Below are positions 35,419-43,964 of a stretch of DNA of 64,000 nt, piece by piece. The number at the start of each line of letters is the position of its first letter. The first letter of the stretch is position 1. The notes beneath the pieces were generated by a model that saw only the letters and a program-made list of their open reading frames with translations, made no database searches and had not been told where the DNA came from. The stretch is from Alphaproteobacteria bacterium (GTDB lineage Bacteria > Pseudomonadota > Alphaproteobacteria > Rs-D84): contig JAFWJF010000008.1 in assembly GCA_017511715.1 (NCBI GenBank), positions 86,656-150,655 on the forward strand, given 5' to 3'. Made by a program: the position numbers and the translations under genes.

Positions 35419-36361
35419 TGTAAATGTGTTATTTTGTTTTGATTCTAAGTTCTGGCGCATGGCGGCGGTGTCCATGGAATCATTGTTGTCAAAATGTAAT
35501 GATACAACGCGTGTCAAAATATATTGTATGGTTGCCCCGGGGACAGAAGGTCATGAAGAGATTGAAAAAATAGTAAAATCACATAAGACTGGGATTGGGT
35601 TAGTGTGGCGTGAAATCAAAGAAGAAGAAAACCCGTTCCAAAATTATGAGTTTTCCAGATGGAGTCCTGTGATATTTTATCGGTGTATCGCACATCGCAT
35701 TTTCAAGGACATAGATAAAATATTATATTTGGACAGTGATATTTTGGTTTGTCGTGATATATCTGAATTGTTTAATACAGACATAAGTGATTATGTTTTG
35801 GGTGGGGTGCGTGATATGGCGCCTGTGAACGACAAATATCATCCCCAGGGAATATTGATAAGGAATTTTTCTGAAAAATATCTGAACAATGGCCCGTATA
35901 TTAACAGTGGGGTTTTGCTTATAAACTTAAAGAAGATTGCAGAATACGAAAACCTTTTGTTTGAAACAAAAGTGCCACTTTATTACCCAGACCAAGATTT
36001 ATTAAATGCGGCATTTGTAGGTAAAATAAAAATATTGCCATTGAAATATAATTTAGCACCTGGGATACCTGTGCCGACAATATTCAAACCAGATGAAGTA
36101 CACGAAGCAATGTTGGGTGGACATGTGATAATACATTGTTATTCTGTGAAGCCTTTTGATTATGAACATGCCCCGGAACAACTTTATAAAATATTTTCAG
36201 AACACGCCACAAATATCGGCATGGATCCAAAGATGTTCTTGGAACAGGAAAAGCAACATGAGGCTAAACGAATAAAGGATACTTTTATTCCGAATGTAAA
36301 AATACAAAATAACATGATACTTTTTTATCATGATGGCGAAGAAATAAAAATTAAAATATAA
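35411..36361 (+). CDS. Glycosyltransferase family 8 (LPS-type)
   Basis: A 316-residue retaining transferase of the LgtC/RfaJ type. VNVLFCFDSKFWRMAAVSM opens it, the DxD motif lies in ILYLDSDILVCRDISEL near residue 110, YINSGVLLINLKKI near 160 and PDQDLLNAAFVGKIKILPLKYN near 195, with a late HVIIHCYSVKPF. GT8 LPS enzymes add galactose or glucose to the core. It is co-transcribed with the preceding GT2. Confidence 0.9.
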   Translation: MNNVNVLFCFDSKFWRMAAVSMESLLSKCNDTTRVKIYCMVAPGTEGHEEIEKIVKSHKTGIGLVWREIKEEENPFQNYEFSRWSPVIFYRCIAHRIFKDIDKILYLDSDILVCRDISELFNTDISDYVLGGVRDMAPVNDKYHPQGILIRNFSEKYLNNGPYINSGVLLINLKKIAEYENLLFETKVPLYYPDQDLLNAAFVGKIKILPLKYNLAPGIPVPTIFKPDEVHEAMLGGHVIIHCYSVKPFDYEHAPEQLYKIFSEHATNIGMDPKMFLEQEKQHEAKRIKDTFIPNVKIQNNMILFYHDGEEIKIKI

Positions 36362-36378
36362 CGTTTGGACAAAAGCAC

Positions 36379-36407
36379 TTGCATTAGATACCGGTGTGTG
36401 ATAAAAT
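36379..36407 (+). promoter_or_regulatory. Promoter of paralogue 2
   Basis: TTGCAT, 17 bp, TAAAAT, 19 bases before the ATG. Confidence 0.7.
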
Positions 36408-36426
36408 ATTCGCAAAGGAGAAAGGA

Positions 36427-37611
36427 ATGGAAAAAAATTTTTTGTTAACCAGTATGGTGGCGTTGGGTTTTGCAATGCCTGCATTTGCTGAAACTTTTCC
36501 GGCTGATGGATTGATGGGTGAAAACAAAACCTATGAAAATGCTGCAATCTATGACAATATGGGCGTGTATGACGGCACTGTTAATGCAGAGGCAGAATTT
36601 GTAGATGATGCGATTGCGCTTTCGCCGGGGGAATATTTGGCTGGGGGTTCAGACTCTGCTACGGCGACGGTGTGTTCAGCGGGTTATTATTGCCCTGGTT
36701 CTGTTGATTCTGTTGTTAATGACGGTACTGACCACGGTATGATTCAATGTCCAACTGATTATACTTCTGATTCTGGTGCAAGTTCGATTCTTCAGTGTTA
36801 TCAAACCTGCAATCTTGCTGATTTTCCGCATGCTTCTGCGGTGTCTGGCGGTTATTATGCTTTTGGTGCGGAATCATGTGCGGCAACATCGTGTGATTCT
36901 GGCTGGCATTTAGCAGATGTTGCATCCGTTGATAGTTCTTATGGTTGTGGTGTTAACAGTGAGGTTTCTCCTTATATTAGTATGAGTTCAGAAGCGTGGG
37001 CCTGTTCACCTAGTGTTAGTTCTGGCACCGATTCCAGTGTCGATTCTGGAACAAGTGTAAATTCTAGCGTTCCGTCTTCTGTTGGTTCCGGGACGATTCC
37101 GGGCAGATGGTCGGTTGGTTATAGTAATTATGCGCTTCGTGGTATGGCGCGCCTTAGCAGTACGTCTGGGTACGAAGCTACTCTTTCTAGCGACCCAAGC
37201 ACGACATCGACATCGAATTTGGGGGTTGAAGGCGGTGGTGGCCATTGTTGGTGCAATATAGTGGGATACAGAAGCGCTGACAGCCAGTGGTATGCGGTGG
37301 CTTCTTCTCCTTGGACATACGCGGGCAGTGTCGACACTGACAGCAACGCGCTTGGGAGTTGTGCAGCCCTTTGTGTCAACTTCATGGGCAATACTGGCGA
37401 GAAGGCGATAAGATTCCGTCGCACGATAAGAGGAGATGGGAGTGTTGTTAAAAGAATTTGTTCGCCAAATAAAATCACAATTAATTGGAGTAATGCAAGT
37501 CTAAGTCGGAGTGTGGTTGATTATAACGGCGATATTAAAACACCGGCCTCTGCAAAAGACATCCCGCTGGGAAAGAAGTTCAAGGGGTGGAAATTCAGCA
37601 CAGCAAATTAG
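36427..37611 (+). CDS. Secreted Cys-rich protein, paralogue 2
   Basis: 394 residues. The ATG at 36427 follows AAAGGAGAAAGGA; a longer frame starts in the promoter. The signal peptide ends AFA (residue 21). Modules: TFPADGLMGENKTYENAAIYDNMGVY-type N-terminus, CSAGYYCPG, CPTDYTSDSGASSILQCY, CAATSCDSGWH, a Ser/Val-rich variable stretch (about 200-240), CWCNIVGY, CAALCVNFMG and the C-terminal GDIKTP..PLGKKFKGWKF block. From about 36811 to 37490 the DNA matches paralogue 3 closely, but the differences are almost all amino-acid-changing. Probably surface exposed and under diversifying selection. Confidence 0.75.
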   Translation: MEKNFLLTSMVALGFAMPAFAETFPADGLMGENKTYENAAIYDNMGVYDGTVNAEAEFVDDAIALSPGEYLAGGSDSATATVCSAGYYCPGSVDSVVNDGTDHGMIQCPTDYTSDSGASSILQCYQTCNLADFPHASAVSGGYYAFGAESCAATSCDSGWHLADVASVDSSYGCGVNSEVSPYISMSSEAWACSPSVSSGTDSSVDSGTSVNSSVPSSVGSGTIPGRWSVGYSNYALRGMARLSSTSGYEATLSSDPSTTSTSNLGVEGGGGHCWCNIVGYRSADSQWYAVASSPWTYAGSVDTDSNALGSCAALCVNFMGNTGEKAIRFRRTIRGDGSVVKRICSPNKITINWSNASLSRSVVDYNGDIKTPASAKDIPLGKKFKGWKFSTAN

Positions 37612-37625
37612 TGCGCACTTTCAAC

Positions 37626-37660
37626 AAAAGGCCATCCAAATGGATGGCTTTTTGTTTTTT
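37626..37660 (+). terminator. Terminator of paralogue 2
   Basis: GCCATCC / GGATGGC hairpin with AAAT loop, then a long T-rich tract. Confidence 0.8.
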
Positions 37661-37700
37661 TTATAATAAAGGAAATTTGTTGCTAAACAAAAAAATATAT

Positions 37701-37729
37701 TTGCAATCGATATATCAAATGTGTTAGAC
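37701..37729 (+). promoter_or_regulatory. Promoter of paralogue 3
   Basis: TTGCAA, 17 bp, TTAGAC, 20 bases before the ATG. Confidence 0.55.
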
Positions 37730-37749
37730 TTCTTAGAAAGAGGAAAGAA

Positions 37750-38955
37750 ATGGACAAAAAACCACTGTTAACAAGTATGATTGCGCTGGGATTTGCGGTG
37801 CCTGCGTTCGCGGAAACTTTTCCGGCAGACAAATTAATGGGCGAAAACAAAGTCTATGAAAACGCCGCAATCTATGACAATATGGGCGTGTACGAAGGTG
37901 TTGTGTATGCAAACGCGGTGTACACAGACGCCGCATATAGTGTTTCGTTCGGTGAATATTTGCCTATGAATTCTGCAGATGTTGCAGGGTGTTTGAATGG
38001 GTATTATTGCCCTGGGTTTGTGGAACCTGTTAATTTTAGTTCATCAAATGACCAAGGCTTAACAAAATGTCCAACCGGATATACCTCTGATAGTGGTGCA
38101 AGTTCGGTTCTTCAGTGTTATAAAACCTGCGATGTTGCTGATTTTCCGCATGCTTTGGCGGTGTCTAATGGTTATTATGCTTTTGGTGCGGAATCATGTG
38201 CGGCAACATCGTGTGATTCTGGCTGGCATTTAGCAGATGTTGCATCCGTTGATAGTTCTTCTGGTTGTGGTGTTAACAGTGAGGTTTATCCTTATTTTGC
38301 GGTGAGTTCAGAAGCGTGGGCCTGTTCACATAGTGTTAATTCTGGCACCGATTCCAGTGTTAGTTCTGGAACAAGTGTAAATTCTAGCGTTCAGGCTTCT
38401 CTTGGTGACGGGGCGATTCCGGGTATGTGGTCGGTTGGTTATAGTGATTATGCGCTTCGTGGTATGGCGCGCCTTAGCAGTACGCGTGGGTACGAAGCTA
38501 CTCTTTCTAGCGACCCAAGCACGGCAACGACATCGTATTTGGGGGTTGAAGGTGGTGGTGAACATTGTTGGTGCAATATAGTGGGATACAGAAGCGCGGC
38601 AAGCCAGTGGTATGCGGTGGCTTCTTCTCCTTGGACATACGCGGGCAGTATCAGCGATGACAGCAACGCGCTTGGGCGTTGTACGACCCTTTGTGCCAAC
38701 TTCATGGGCAATACTAGCGAGAAGGCGCTAAGATTCCGTCGCACGATAAGAGGAGATGGGAGTGTTGTTAAAAGAATTTGTTCGCCAAATAGAATCACAA
38801 TTCATTGGAATGGAACAACCTCGCAATACGTTAATGCGAATAATGCGGGAACCGCCCAATACGAAGGTGATGTTCGGACACCTGTTATGGCAACACCGCG
38901 TCCAGGAAAGATATTCCAAGGGTGGCAATTCAGCAGGACTGCTCTGTCGGAATAA
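37750..38955 (+). CDS. Secreted Cys-rich protein, paralogue 3
   Basis: 401 residues, with a signal peptide ending AFA and the same module order as paralogue 2. The start (TFPADKLMGENKVYENAAIYDN) and residues from about 128 to 355 are nearly identical to paralogue 2, while the CLNGYYCPG segment and the C-terminus (NGTTSQYVNANNAGTAQYEGDVRTP) look more like paralogues 1, 4 and 5. This mosaic pattern suggests duplication with later recombination. About 31 codons differ non-synonymously against about four synonymously in the central 175 codons shared with paralogue 2 (counted by eye). Confidence 0.75.
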   Translation: MDKKPLLTSMIALGFAVPAFAETFPADKLMGENKVYENAAIYDNMGVYEGVVYANAVYTDAAYSVSFGEYLPMNSADVAGCLNGYYCPGFVEPVNFSSSNDQGLTKCPTGYTSDSGASSVLQCYKTCDVADFPHALAVSNGYYAFGAESCAATSCDSGWHLADVASVDSSSGCGVNSEVYPYFAVSSEAWACSHSVNSGTDSSVSSGTSVNSSVQASLGDGAIPGMWSVGYSDYALRGMARLSSTRGYEATLSSDPSTATTSYLGVEGGGEHCWCNIVGYRSAASQWYAVASSPWTYAGSISDDSNALGRCTTLCANFMGNTSEKALRFRRTIRGDGSVVKRICSPNRITIHWNGTTSQYVNANNAGTAQYEGDVRTPVMATPRPGKIFQGWQFSRTALSE

Positions 38956-38972
38956 TATTTATTCTTACAATA

Positions 38973-39000
38973 AAAAGCCACCCAAAAGGGCGGTTTTTTT
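38973..39000 (+). terminator. Terminator of paralogue 3
   Basis: AAAGCCACCC / GGGCGGTTT hairpin with AAAA loop (one A-C mismatch) and T-run. Confidence 0.75.
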
Positions 39001-39061
39001 ATTGCTTGTTTCGCTTTATTAATAAAATAAAAAATTAAGTATATTATTTATAATAAAACCC

Positions 39062-39090
39062 TTGTGTTAATTTTTTATTTTTTCTAAGAT
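39062..39090 (+). promoter_or_regulatory. Promoter of paralogue 4
   Basis: TTGTGT, 17 bp, TAAGAT, giving a leader of about 80 bases. An upstream TATAAT at 39049-39054 has no good -35. Confidence 0.5.
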
Positions 39091-39178
39091 AAATACATAA
39101 AGGGAAAAGGAAATAGGACGTTGATGTCATAAAAAGCCCAGAAAACAGCGATTTTTACATAAAAAAAGGAAGGGAAAA

Positions 39179-40426
39179 ATGAACAAAAAATTAATATTAA
39201 CAAGTATGCTGGCACTTTGTGCAGTGGGACCAGCGATGGCTATCACCAATGTGCAACTGGCAGACTATCCAGAAGACGGTATCGTAAAAGAAGACAAACG
39301 TTATCTTCAGGCGGCAACAAAAGACAAATTGGACGGGGTATATGAAGATGTTGTTTATGCGATTGCAGAATATGGTCCAATGGCTATTGCGGTGCCTGCC
39401 GGTGAATATTTGCCAAGAAGTCAAATTGACACAGTGGCATGTTTAGCAGGATATTATTGCCCAGGATCCGTAGGTTCTGTTGCATATAGCGAAACCGAAG
39501 ATCAGTTGCTGACCGCGTGTCCTGCCGATTATACTTCCGATGCCGGTGCCGAATCAAAAGCACAGTGTTATACGAATTCTGGTTGTGCAACCGTTAGAGG
39601 TGCATCAGGGATGACTGGGCACAATTATTGGGGGACCGCGTTCGATACATGTGAACCAACTGCGTGTGAACAGGGTTGGACTAAAACAGCCCATACCGAT
39701 GGTATAAGTGGTTCTGAATTGTATAAATTAGCAGGTAGTAACGGTTCTGATATTGTGTCTGCAACAGCAACAGCAGGTTCGCTTCCAGCAAACGCAATCA
39801 ATTTCTATTCGGGATTTGAAGCCGGTGGTTGGGGAATGAATTTTTCTGTTGATCAACAAGGCAGAATATTATCTGTATATGGTTCGTCATATTGTTCTTA
39901 TGATACAAGGGGTACAACCAACTATCAATCTGAAGCACCATATACGCTGACACAATCAGAAATCGAATCCTCGGGTCCTGGTAATGCGTGTTTCTGTAAA
40001 TTGAGCGCATATAAAGACAGTGCGAACGGCAATACATGGACAAATTTGTATTCTAATTGGTTGTATGCGGAACAATTTGGTTCAGGTTCTTGTGATTCTT
40101 CTTGTTCTGCAAAATGTGCAGAAGTTGTAAGACTTGCCAAAGATTCAAGCTATGTTAATTGGAGTAATGCATTGTTTAATGCGGCATCTGGGACAGTGTT
40201 GGCGCGTTGCGATGCTAATGTTATCAAGGTTAAATGGTATGGCACAACGCTTGCAAATGTCACAACAAATGAAGCAGGCACTGTCACATATGGTGGCAAT
40301 ATCAATACGCCTGTTGCGGCAGATGCATCACAAACACCGCGTGGAAAAGTGTTCCGTGGATGGAAATTCAGCAAAACTGTGCCATCAGATATACCGCAAG
40401 GTGTGCAACTGGCAAACCCAGACTAA
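39179..40426 (+). CDS. Secreted Cys-rich protein, paralogue 4
   Basis: 415 residues with a signal peptide ending AMA (residue 21). Family modules: YPEDGIVKEDKRYLQAATKD, VPAGEYLPRSQ, CLAGYYCPG, ACPADYTSDAGAESKAQCY, CEPTACEQGW, a divergent Gly/Ser-rich middle, CFCKLSAY, SCDSSCSAKC, and the C-terminal KVKWYGTT..NEAGTVTYGGNINTP..RGKVFRGWKF block. The last block is close to paralogue 5 at DNA level (AATGGTATGGCAC region), again pointing to exchange of C-terminal modules between copies. ATG after AAGGAAGGGAAAA. Confidence 0.75.
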   Translation: MNKKLILTSMLALCAVGPAMAITNVQLADYPEDGIVKEDKRYLQAATKDKLDGVYEDVVYAIAEYGPMAIAVPAGEYLPRSQIDTVACLAGYYCPGSVGSVAYSETEDQLLTACPADYTSDAGAESKAQCYTNSGCATVRGASGMTGHNYWGTAFDTCEPTACEQGWTKTAHTDGISGSELYKLAGSNGSDIVSATATAGSLPANAINFYSGFEAGGWGMNFSVDQQGRILSVYGSSYCSYDTRGTTNYQSEAPYTLTQSEIESSGPGNACFCKLSAYKDSANGNTWTNLYSNWLYAEQFGSGSCDSSCSAKCAEVVRLAKDSSYVNWSNALFNAASGTVLARCDANVIKVKWYGTTLANVTTNEAGTVTYGGNINTPVAADASQTPRGKVFRGWKFSKTVPSDIPQGVQLANPD

Positions 40427-40464
40427 TTATTTGGTCTGTGTTTCAATATGCAAATGCAACAAAA

Positions 40465-40490
40465 AAATCACCCAAGCGGGTGGTTTTTTT
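40465..40490 (+). terminator. Terminator of paralogue 4
   Basis: ATCACCC / GGGTGGT hairpin with AAGC loop and seven T. Confidence 0.75.
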
Positions 40491-40501
40491 GTGTAAAAGA
40501 T

Positions 40502-40530
40502 TTGTTATAAGACCCTTTTTGTGATAAAAT
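40502..40530 (+). promoter_or_regulatory. Promoter of paralogue 5
   Basis: TTGTTA, 17 bp, TAAAAT, 30 bases before the ATG. Confidence 0.65.
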
Positions 40531-40560
40531 AGTGTATACAAAGAGATTTTGCAGGAAGGG

Positions 40561-41799
40561 ATGATAAACAGAAAATCATTATTTACCAGTGTGTTTGCGT
40601 TGGGCTTGGTTTGCCCGGCGCTTGCGGTGGTACCAGAAGACCACAGGGTTGCTTTTCCGGCTAATAAACTTATGCTGGAAAATTATGAATATATCAATGC
40701 CGCCGTGCGCGATAATATGGACGGCGTATATGAAAACAATGATACAGTGTATGCTATCGCGCAATACGAAAAAATATTGTATGATGTTTTGGCTGGGAAA
40801 TATTTGCCCGCTGGCGCAACAGAAGCGGCAGATTGTACAGATGGTAATTATTGCCCCGGAATCGCAGATGGTGCTATGTATGATGAAACCAATAATCAGG
40901 GCTTGGAAAGTTGTCCTGATGGATATGCGCATTCTGATACGGGCGCAAATGCAAATACCCAATGTTATCGTTCTTGTAATATCGCAAATATGGGAACCGG
41001 TGGTTCTGTTGCAAATATTGAACACGCAACCGCATTAACTGGTAATGATTATTATGGCGGTATGGGCGATGGTTATGATACATGTGAACCATCAGAATGT
41101 GTCGAAGGTTGGCATTTGAAAACGCGCTCTGGTGTTTCTGAAATAACCAGTCAGTCATCTGTTACTGGTGTGAATAGCGCGATTATGCCCGATGGCGAAT
41201 ACAGTTTTCGGGAATATACTGGTGGTTCAGCATCCACGCATGATGCAACGTATTATGGTTTAACCGAAGGAACATGGGCGGTAGAATTTTCCAATGCCAG
41301 CACTGGTCGTGCCGCGATTGTGCGTGGAACTGCGCGTCTTAGCAAGGTAAATGGTTCGGTTAATGGCAGCACAAGAACAACCTTGACACAACTGGGGGCC
41401 GGTGGCGGAAATAATTGTTATTGTAAATTGACTGCATATCAAGAAATAGGTTCTTGGCATAATGTATCTTCTCCATGGGTGTATTTAGGATATGGCAACA
41501 CTGCGGAAGAATGTTTCCAGTATTGTGCAAATAGTGTTCGTGAGGTCGCTTCAAGTGATTTCAAGACCGCGTTGTTTAATGCCGCCTTTACACCAGCGAG
41601 TTGCGAAGCAAATGTGATTAAAGTTAAATGGTATGGTACAACTTTGACAGATGTTACAACAAATAATGCAGGCACTGTCACATATGGTGGCGATATCAAT
41701 ACGCCTGTGAAAGCCACAGTGCCACGCGGTCAGGTGTTCCGCGGATGGCGCTTCAGCAAGACGCAACCGGCAACAGGGACACCCGCAAATCCAGATTAG
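40561..41799 (+). CDS. Secreted Cys-rich protein, paralogue 5
   Basis: 412 residues from the ATG at 40561 (AGGAAGGG upstream; a TTG at 40549 is the alternative). The signal peptide ends ALA. Modules: AFPANKLMLENYEYINAAVRDNMDGVY, LAGKYLPAG, CTDGNYCPG, SCPDGYAHSDTGANANTQCY, CEPSECVEGWH, a variable middle, CYCKLTAY, CFQYCANS and the C-terminal KVKWYGTT..YGGDINTP..PRGQVFRGWRF block. Last of four tandem copies, each with its own promoter and terminator, so the copies can be expressed separately. Confidence 0.75.
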   Translation: MINRKSLFTSVFALGLVCPALAVVPEDHRVAFPANKLMLENYEYINAAVRDNMDGVYENNDTVYAIAQYEKILYDVLAGKYLPAGATEAADCTDGNYCPGIADGAMYDETNNQGLESCPDGYAHSDTGANANTQCYRSCNIANMGTGGSVANIEHATALTGNDYYGGMGDGYDTCEPSECVEGWHLKTRSGVSEITSQSSVTGVNSAIMPDGEYSFREYTGGSASTHDATYYGLTEGTWAVEFSNASTGRAAIVRGTARLSKVNGSVNGSTRTTLTQLGAGGGNNCYCKLTAYQEIGSWHNVSSPWVYLGYGNTAEECFQYCANSVREVASSDFKTALFNAAFTPASCEANVIKVKWYGTTLTDVTTNNAGTVTYGGDINTPVKATVPRGQVFRGWRFSKTQPATGTPANPD

Positions 41800-41800
41800 T

Positions 41801-41828
41801 AAAACCGACCATAAAGGTCGGTTTTCGT
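41801..41828 (+). terminator. Terminator of paralogue 5
   Basis: AAAACCGACC / GGTCGGTTTT hairpin with ATAAA-type loop; T-rich on + and A-rich upstream, so it may also stop minus-strand transcripts after element 3. Confidence 0.8.
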
Positions 41829-41830
41829 TT

Positions 41831-42033
41831 TGGTCGGAGCGGGTATGTTCCTTGATAAACAATAATCAAACCTAAATGCAAAAACTCTATTAAAAATATC
41901 CGTTTTTGCAGGTTTACTAATTGTTTATCTGCGTATTCACCATGCATATCTTGTTGGCTGTCGCCAACGAAAACTGTCGTTTTCAAACGGCACTTGCTGT
42001 GCCGTTGATATTCTGGTGTATCCACCCACTCCC
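41831..42033 (-). repeat. tRNA-linked element 3 (copies of tRNA-Tyr 3' end)
   Basis: A 203-base element past the tRNA-Tyr terminator. Its near end (42020-42033) is a 14-base exact inverted copy of the tRNA-Tyr 3' region. Its far end (from 41831, TGGTCGGAGCGGGTATGTTC) is a diverged direct copy ending in CCA on the minus strand. The ends pair as GGAGTGGGT with ACCCGCTCC. Inside are perfect hairpins: AACGGCAC/GTGCCGTT (41986-42006), GAAAAC/GTTTTC, GTTGGC/GCCAAC, and a nested stem ATAAACAAT, AAACCT, TGCAAAAAC (41855-41928). The extent of base pairing argues for a folded RNA or a recombination site. Function unknown. Confidence 0.55.
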
Positions 42034-42048
42034 TTTTTAACAAAATAA

Positions 42049-42072
42049 AAAATGACCCTTTGGGGTCATTTT
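42049..42072 (-). terminator. tRNA-Tyr terminator
   Basis: AAAATGACCC / GGGTCATTTT hairpin, six bases past the tRNA 3' end; same design as after tRNA-Met. Confidence 0.8.
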
Positions 42073-42078
42073 CTATTT

Positions 42079-42165
42079 TGGTGGGAGTGGGTGGATTCGA
42101 ACCACCTCAGTCTTAAGACAACAGATTTACAGTCTGCCCCGGCTCTCCAACTCCGGCGCACGCCC
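42079..42165 (-). tRNA. tRNA-Tyr(GUA)
   Basis: An 87-nt class II tRNA with CCA, anticodon loop ending the CAGACTGTAAATCTG stem-loop (GTA), long variable arm and T-loop TTCGAAT. The acceptor is GGGCGTG/CACTCCC with a C-T mismatch at pair 4-69; the inverted copy in element 3 has the perfectly matching GGGAGTG. Confidence 0.9.
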
Positions 42166-42187
42166 GAAACCACAAGAACCTTGTTCT

Positions 42188-42262
42188 TGGTGCGAGCAGA
42201 GGGAATCGAACCCTCATTTCAAGCTTGGAAGGCTTGCATTCTAGCCTTTGAACTATGCTCGC
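42188..42262 (-). tRNA. tRNA-Gly(UCC)
   Basis: A 75-nt cloverleaf with CCA: acceptor GCGAGCA/TGCTCGC, anticodon TCC in CTTCCAA, T-loop TTCGATT. It is 22 bases upstream of tRNA-Tyr in one transcript. Confidence 0.92.
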
Positions 42263-42283
42263 AACGATTTCATAAGCCCGTTC

Positions 42284-42311
42284 ATTATATCTTATTTTTT
42301 TATAAACGCAA
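42284..42311 (-). promoter_or_regulatory. Promoter of tRNA-Gly/tRNA-Tyr
   Basis: On the minus strand TTGCGT (42306-42311), 16 bp, TATAAT (42284-42289). Confidence 0.75.
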
Positions 42312-42315
42312 GCAT

Positions 42316-43914
42316 TTATTCAAGGACTTCAACTGCATCAATATATTTGCGTGAGACCTTTTCCAATTTCACAGGTTCAAATTCTTCATTTGTGACGATT
42401 TCTGGTTCTTCGCTGGCATAAATTTGTATCGGTGCATCTGCCATGGTTTCTGCCGTTTCGGATACATAATTTGCACCGATTGTTTTTGTTTTGTATTGTG
42501 ATTTACGCCGTAATGTTTCTGGAATCGTGATATAATCACCAGGATTAATTCCGCGTGTTCGTAATTCTTTTTCTGGGACAGGTGTCAAATCAGATGTGTT
42601 TATGCTATAGATTTGTGTCAAAAAGTTTGTTGGTGAATCTTTTAATGTTGTTGCTTCACCACTGCCATTTAATTCCATTATGCGTAATGCGCGTTCTGAT
42701 TCGCCCGATGGCTGAATTCTGAAAATACCAGTTGTGCCAATGTATCCACTTGGGTCAAACAAATATGCTTCTGTATTTGGTTGCGCATAAAGCATGCCAA
42801 GTGATAAATTGGCCGCATCATATCCAAACGCAGATAAATAGTCAGGGGTTTCACCGGCTACCATGTTGTAAAGAGAAACAAAATTATCAGTGATTTTTGG
42901 CAGTGTTGCGTATTTTGCACCACTTAATGAAAAATCAGATGCGATATCAGAACCGTTCCAAAGTGTCGTTCCATAAAATGCTGCATCGCGATTGCCAAGA
43001 CCATAATAACGCAGGAAAGAAGCAAGCGTTTTCGTGTCTTCGCCAGAACCAAGGAATAATATCGAATCATATGGTAATGCACCGAGTGTTTCTGTGCGTG
43101 ATATCTTTTCAAGTTGATGACGCAAGTTTGAACGTGTTGCGGCATCCAAAGATTCTTTGTTTATTATATCAGACAAAATTTCACGAGCGCGTGTGTTTGC
43201 GCTGCTGCGTGCGTTGTACATTGATGCGCGCATTGCAACATCTTTGATTGATTCTGAATTTCCAGATTTATAATAAAATAAACCGTTGATTGGTATGTTA
43301 TAGGCATCAGAAACTTTTGTCGCGGTTGCCGCCATAAGTTTTCCTGAATTATCATCTGGGGCCAGAACCAGCATATTTTTTGCACCGTCTTTTTGCATTT
43401 GTTTTACGATTGTTTCAATGCTTTGTGTTGGAATCAGATTCATTGTGAAAATGTTGTTGCCCAACGCATTTACATCAGATGTGAACGACAGTACCGGCGT
43501 TTTTGATGGTTTTATATTACGTAATGTAATTGCATCTTCGGCAAAAAGTGGACCAATAATAATATCTGGGTTAGTGTTAATCGCATCTTTTATAACCAAA
43601 TCACGATGTGATTTTTCGCCTGATAAATCATAGAAAGAAACATTTATGTTTCCCATAGGTTTTCGTAAAAAAGCCGTTTCAATGGATGTTTTGATGTTGT
43701 TGCCGACTGATTTAGCAGGGCCGCTCATTGGTAATAATACTGCAATATTTGCGTTTGGACCTGCGTCATCATAACCATAAAGCGACGAAGAAGAAAATCC
43801 GTTCTGAATATCTGTTGGTCCAGATGTAGCAACAGATACGGGTTTAACGACATGATTCGTGCCGCAAGATGCCAGCAAAACCGATAAAAAAATTAAAAAT
43901 TTATTCATATACAT
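42316..43914 (-). CDS. LpoA-like penicillin-binding protein activator (lipoprotein)
   Basis: A 532-residue outer-membrane lipoprotein (lipobox LLASC, Cys near residue 17) with a type 1 periplasmic-binding fold: NIAVLLPMSGPAKSVGNNIKTSIETAF, PDIIIGPLFAEDAITL, PVLSFTSDV and ILFLGSGEDTKTLASFLRYYGL. LpoA-type proteins activate class A PBPs. It is divergent from rsmI, the same pairing as lpoA/rsmI (yraM/yraL) in other Proteobacteria. The N-terminal TPR part of E. coli LpoA is absent, so a broader LppC-family role is possible. ATG after AGGATTTTCA. Confidence 0.78.
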   Translation of the reverse strand: MYMNKFLIFLSVLLASCGTNHVVKPVSVATSGPTDIQNGFSSSSLYGYDDAGPNANIAVLLPMSGPAKSVGNNIKTSIETAFLRKPMGNINVSFYDLSGEKSHRDLVIKDAINTNPDIIIGPLFAEDAITLRNIKPSKTPVLSFTSDVNALGNNIFTMNLIPTQSIETIVKQMQKDGAKNMLVLAPDDNSGKLMAATATKVSDAYNIPINGLFYYKSGNSESIKDVAMRASMYNARSSANTRAREILSDIINKESLDAATRSNLRHQLEKISRTETLGALPYDSILFLGSGEDTKTLASFLRYYGLGNRDAAFYGTTLWNGSDIASDFSLSGAKYATLPKITDNFVSLYNMVAGETPDYLSAFGYDAANLSLGMLYAQPNTEAYLFDPSGYIGTTGIFRIQPSGESERALRIMELNGSGEATTLKDSPTNFLTQIYSINTSDLTPVPEKELRTRGINPGDYITIPETLRRKSQYKTKTIGANYVSETAETMADAPIQIYASEEPEIVTNEEFEPVKLEKVSRKYIDAVEVLE

Positions 43915-43964
43915 TGAAAATCCTACTTTTTATATGTTATTATTCTACTATAAAAGGATTAAAA

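Noticed and set aside
36811-38790. Diversity-generating retroelement acting on the variable paralogues
   Set aside because: Variation is not limited to adenine-derived codon positions, third bases change too, and no reverse transcriptase or template repeat is visible in the window.
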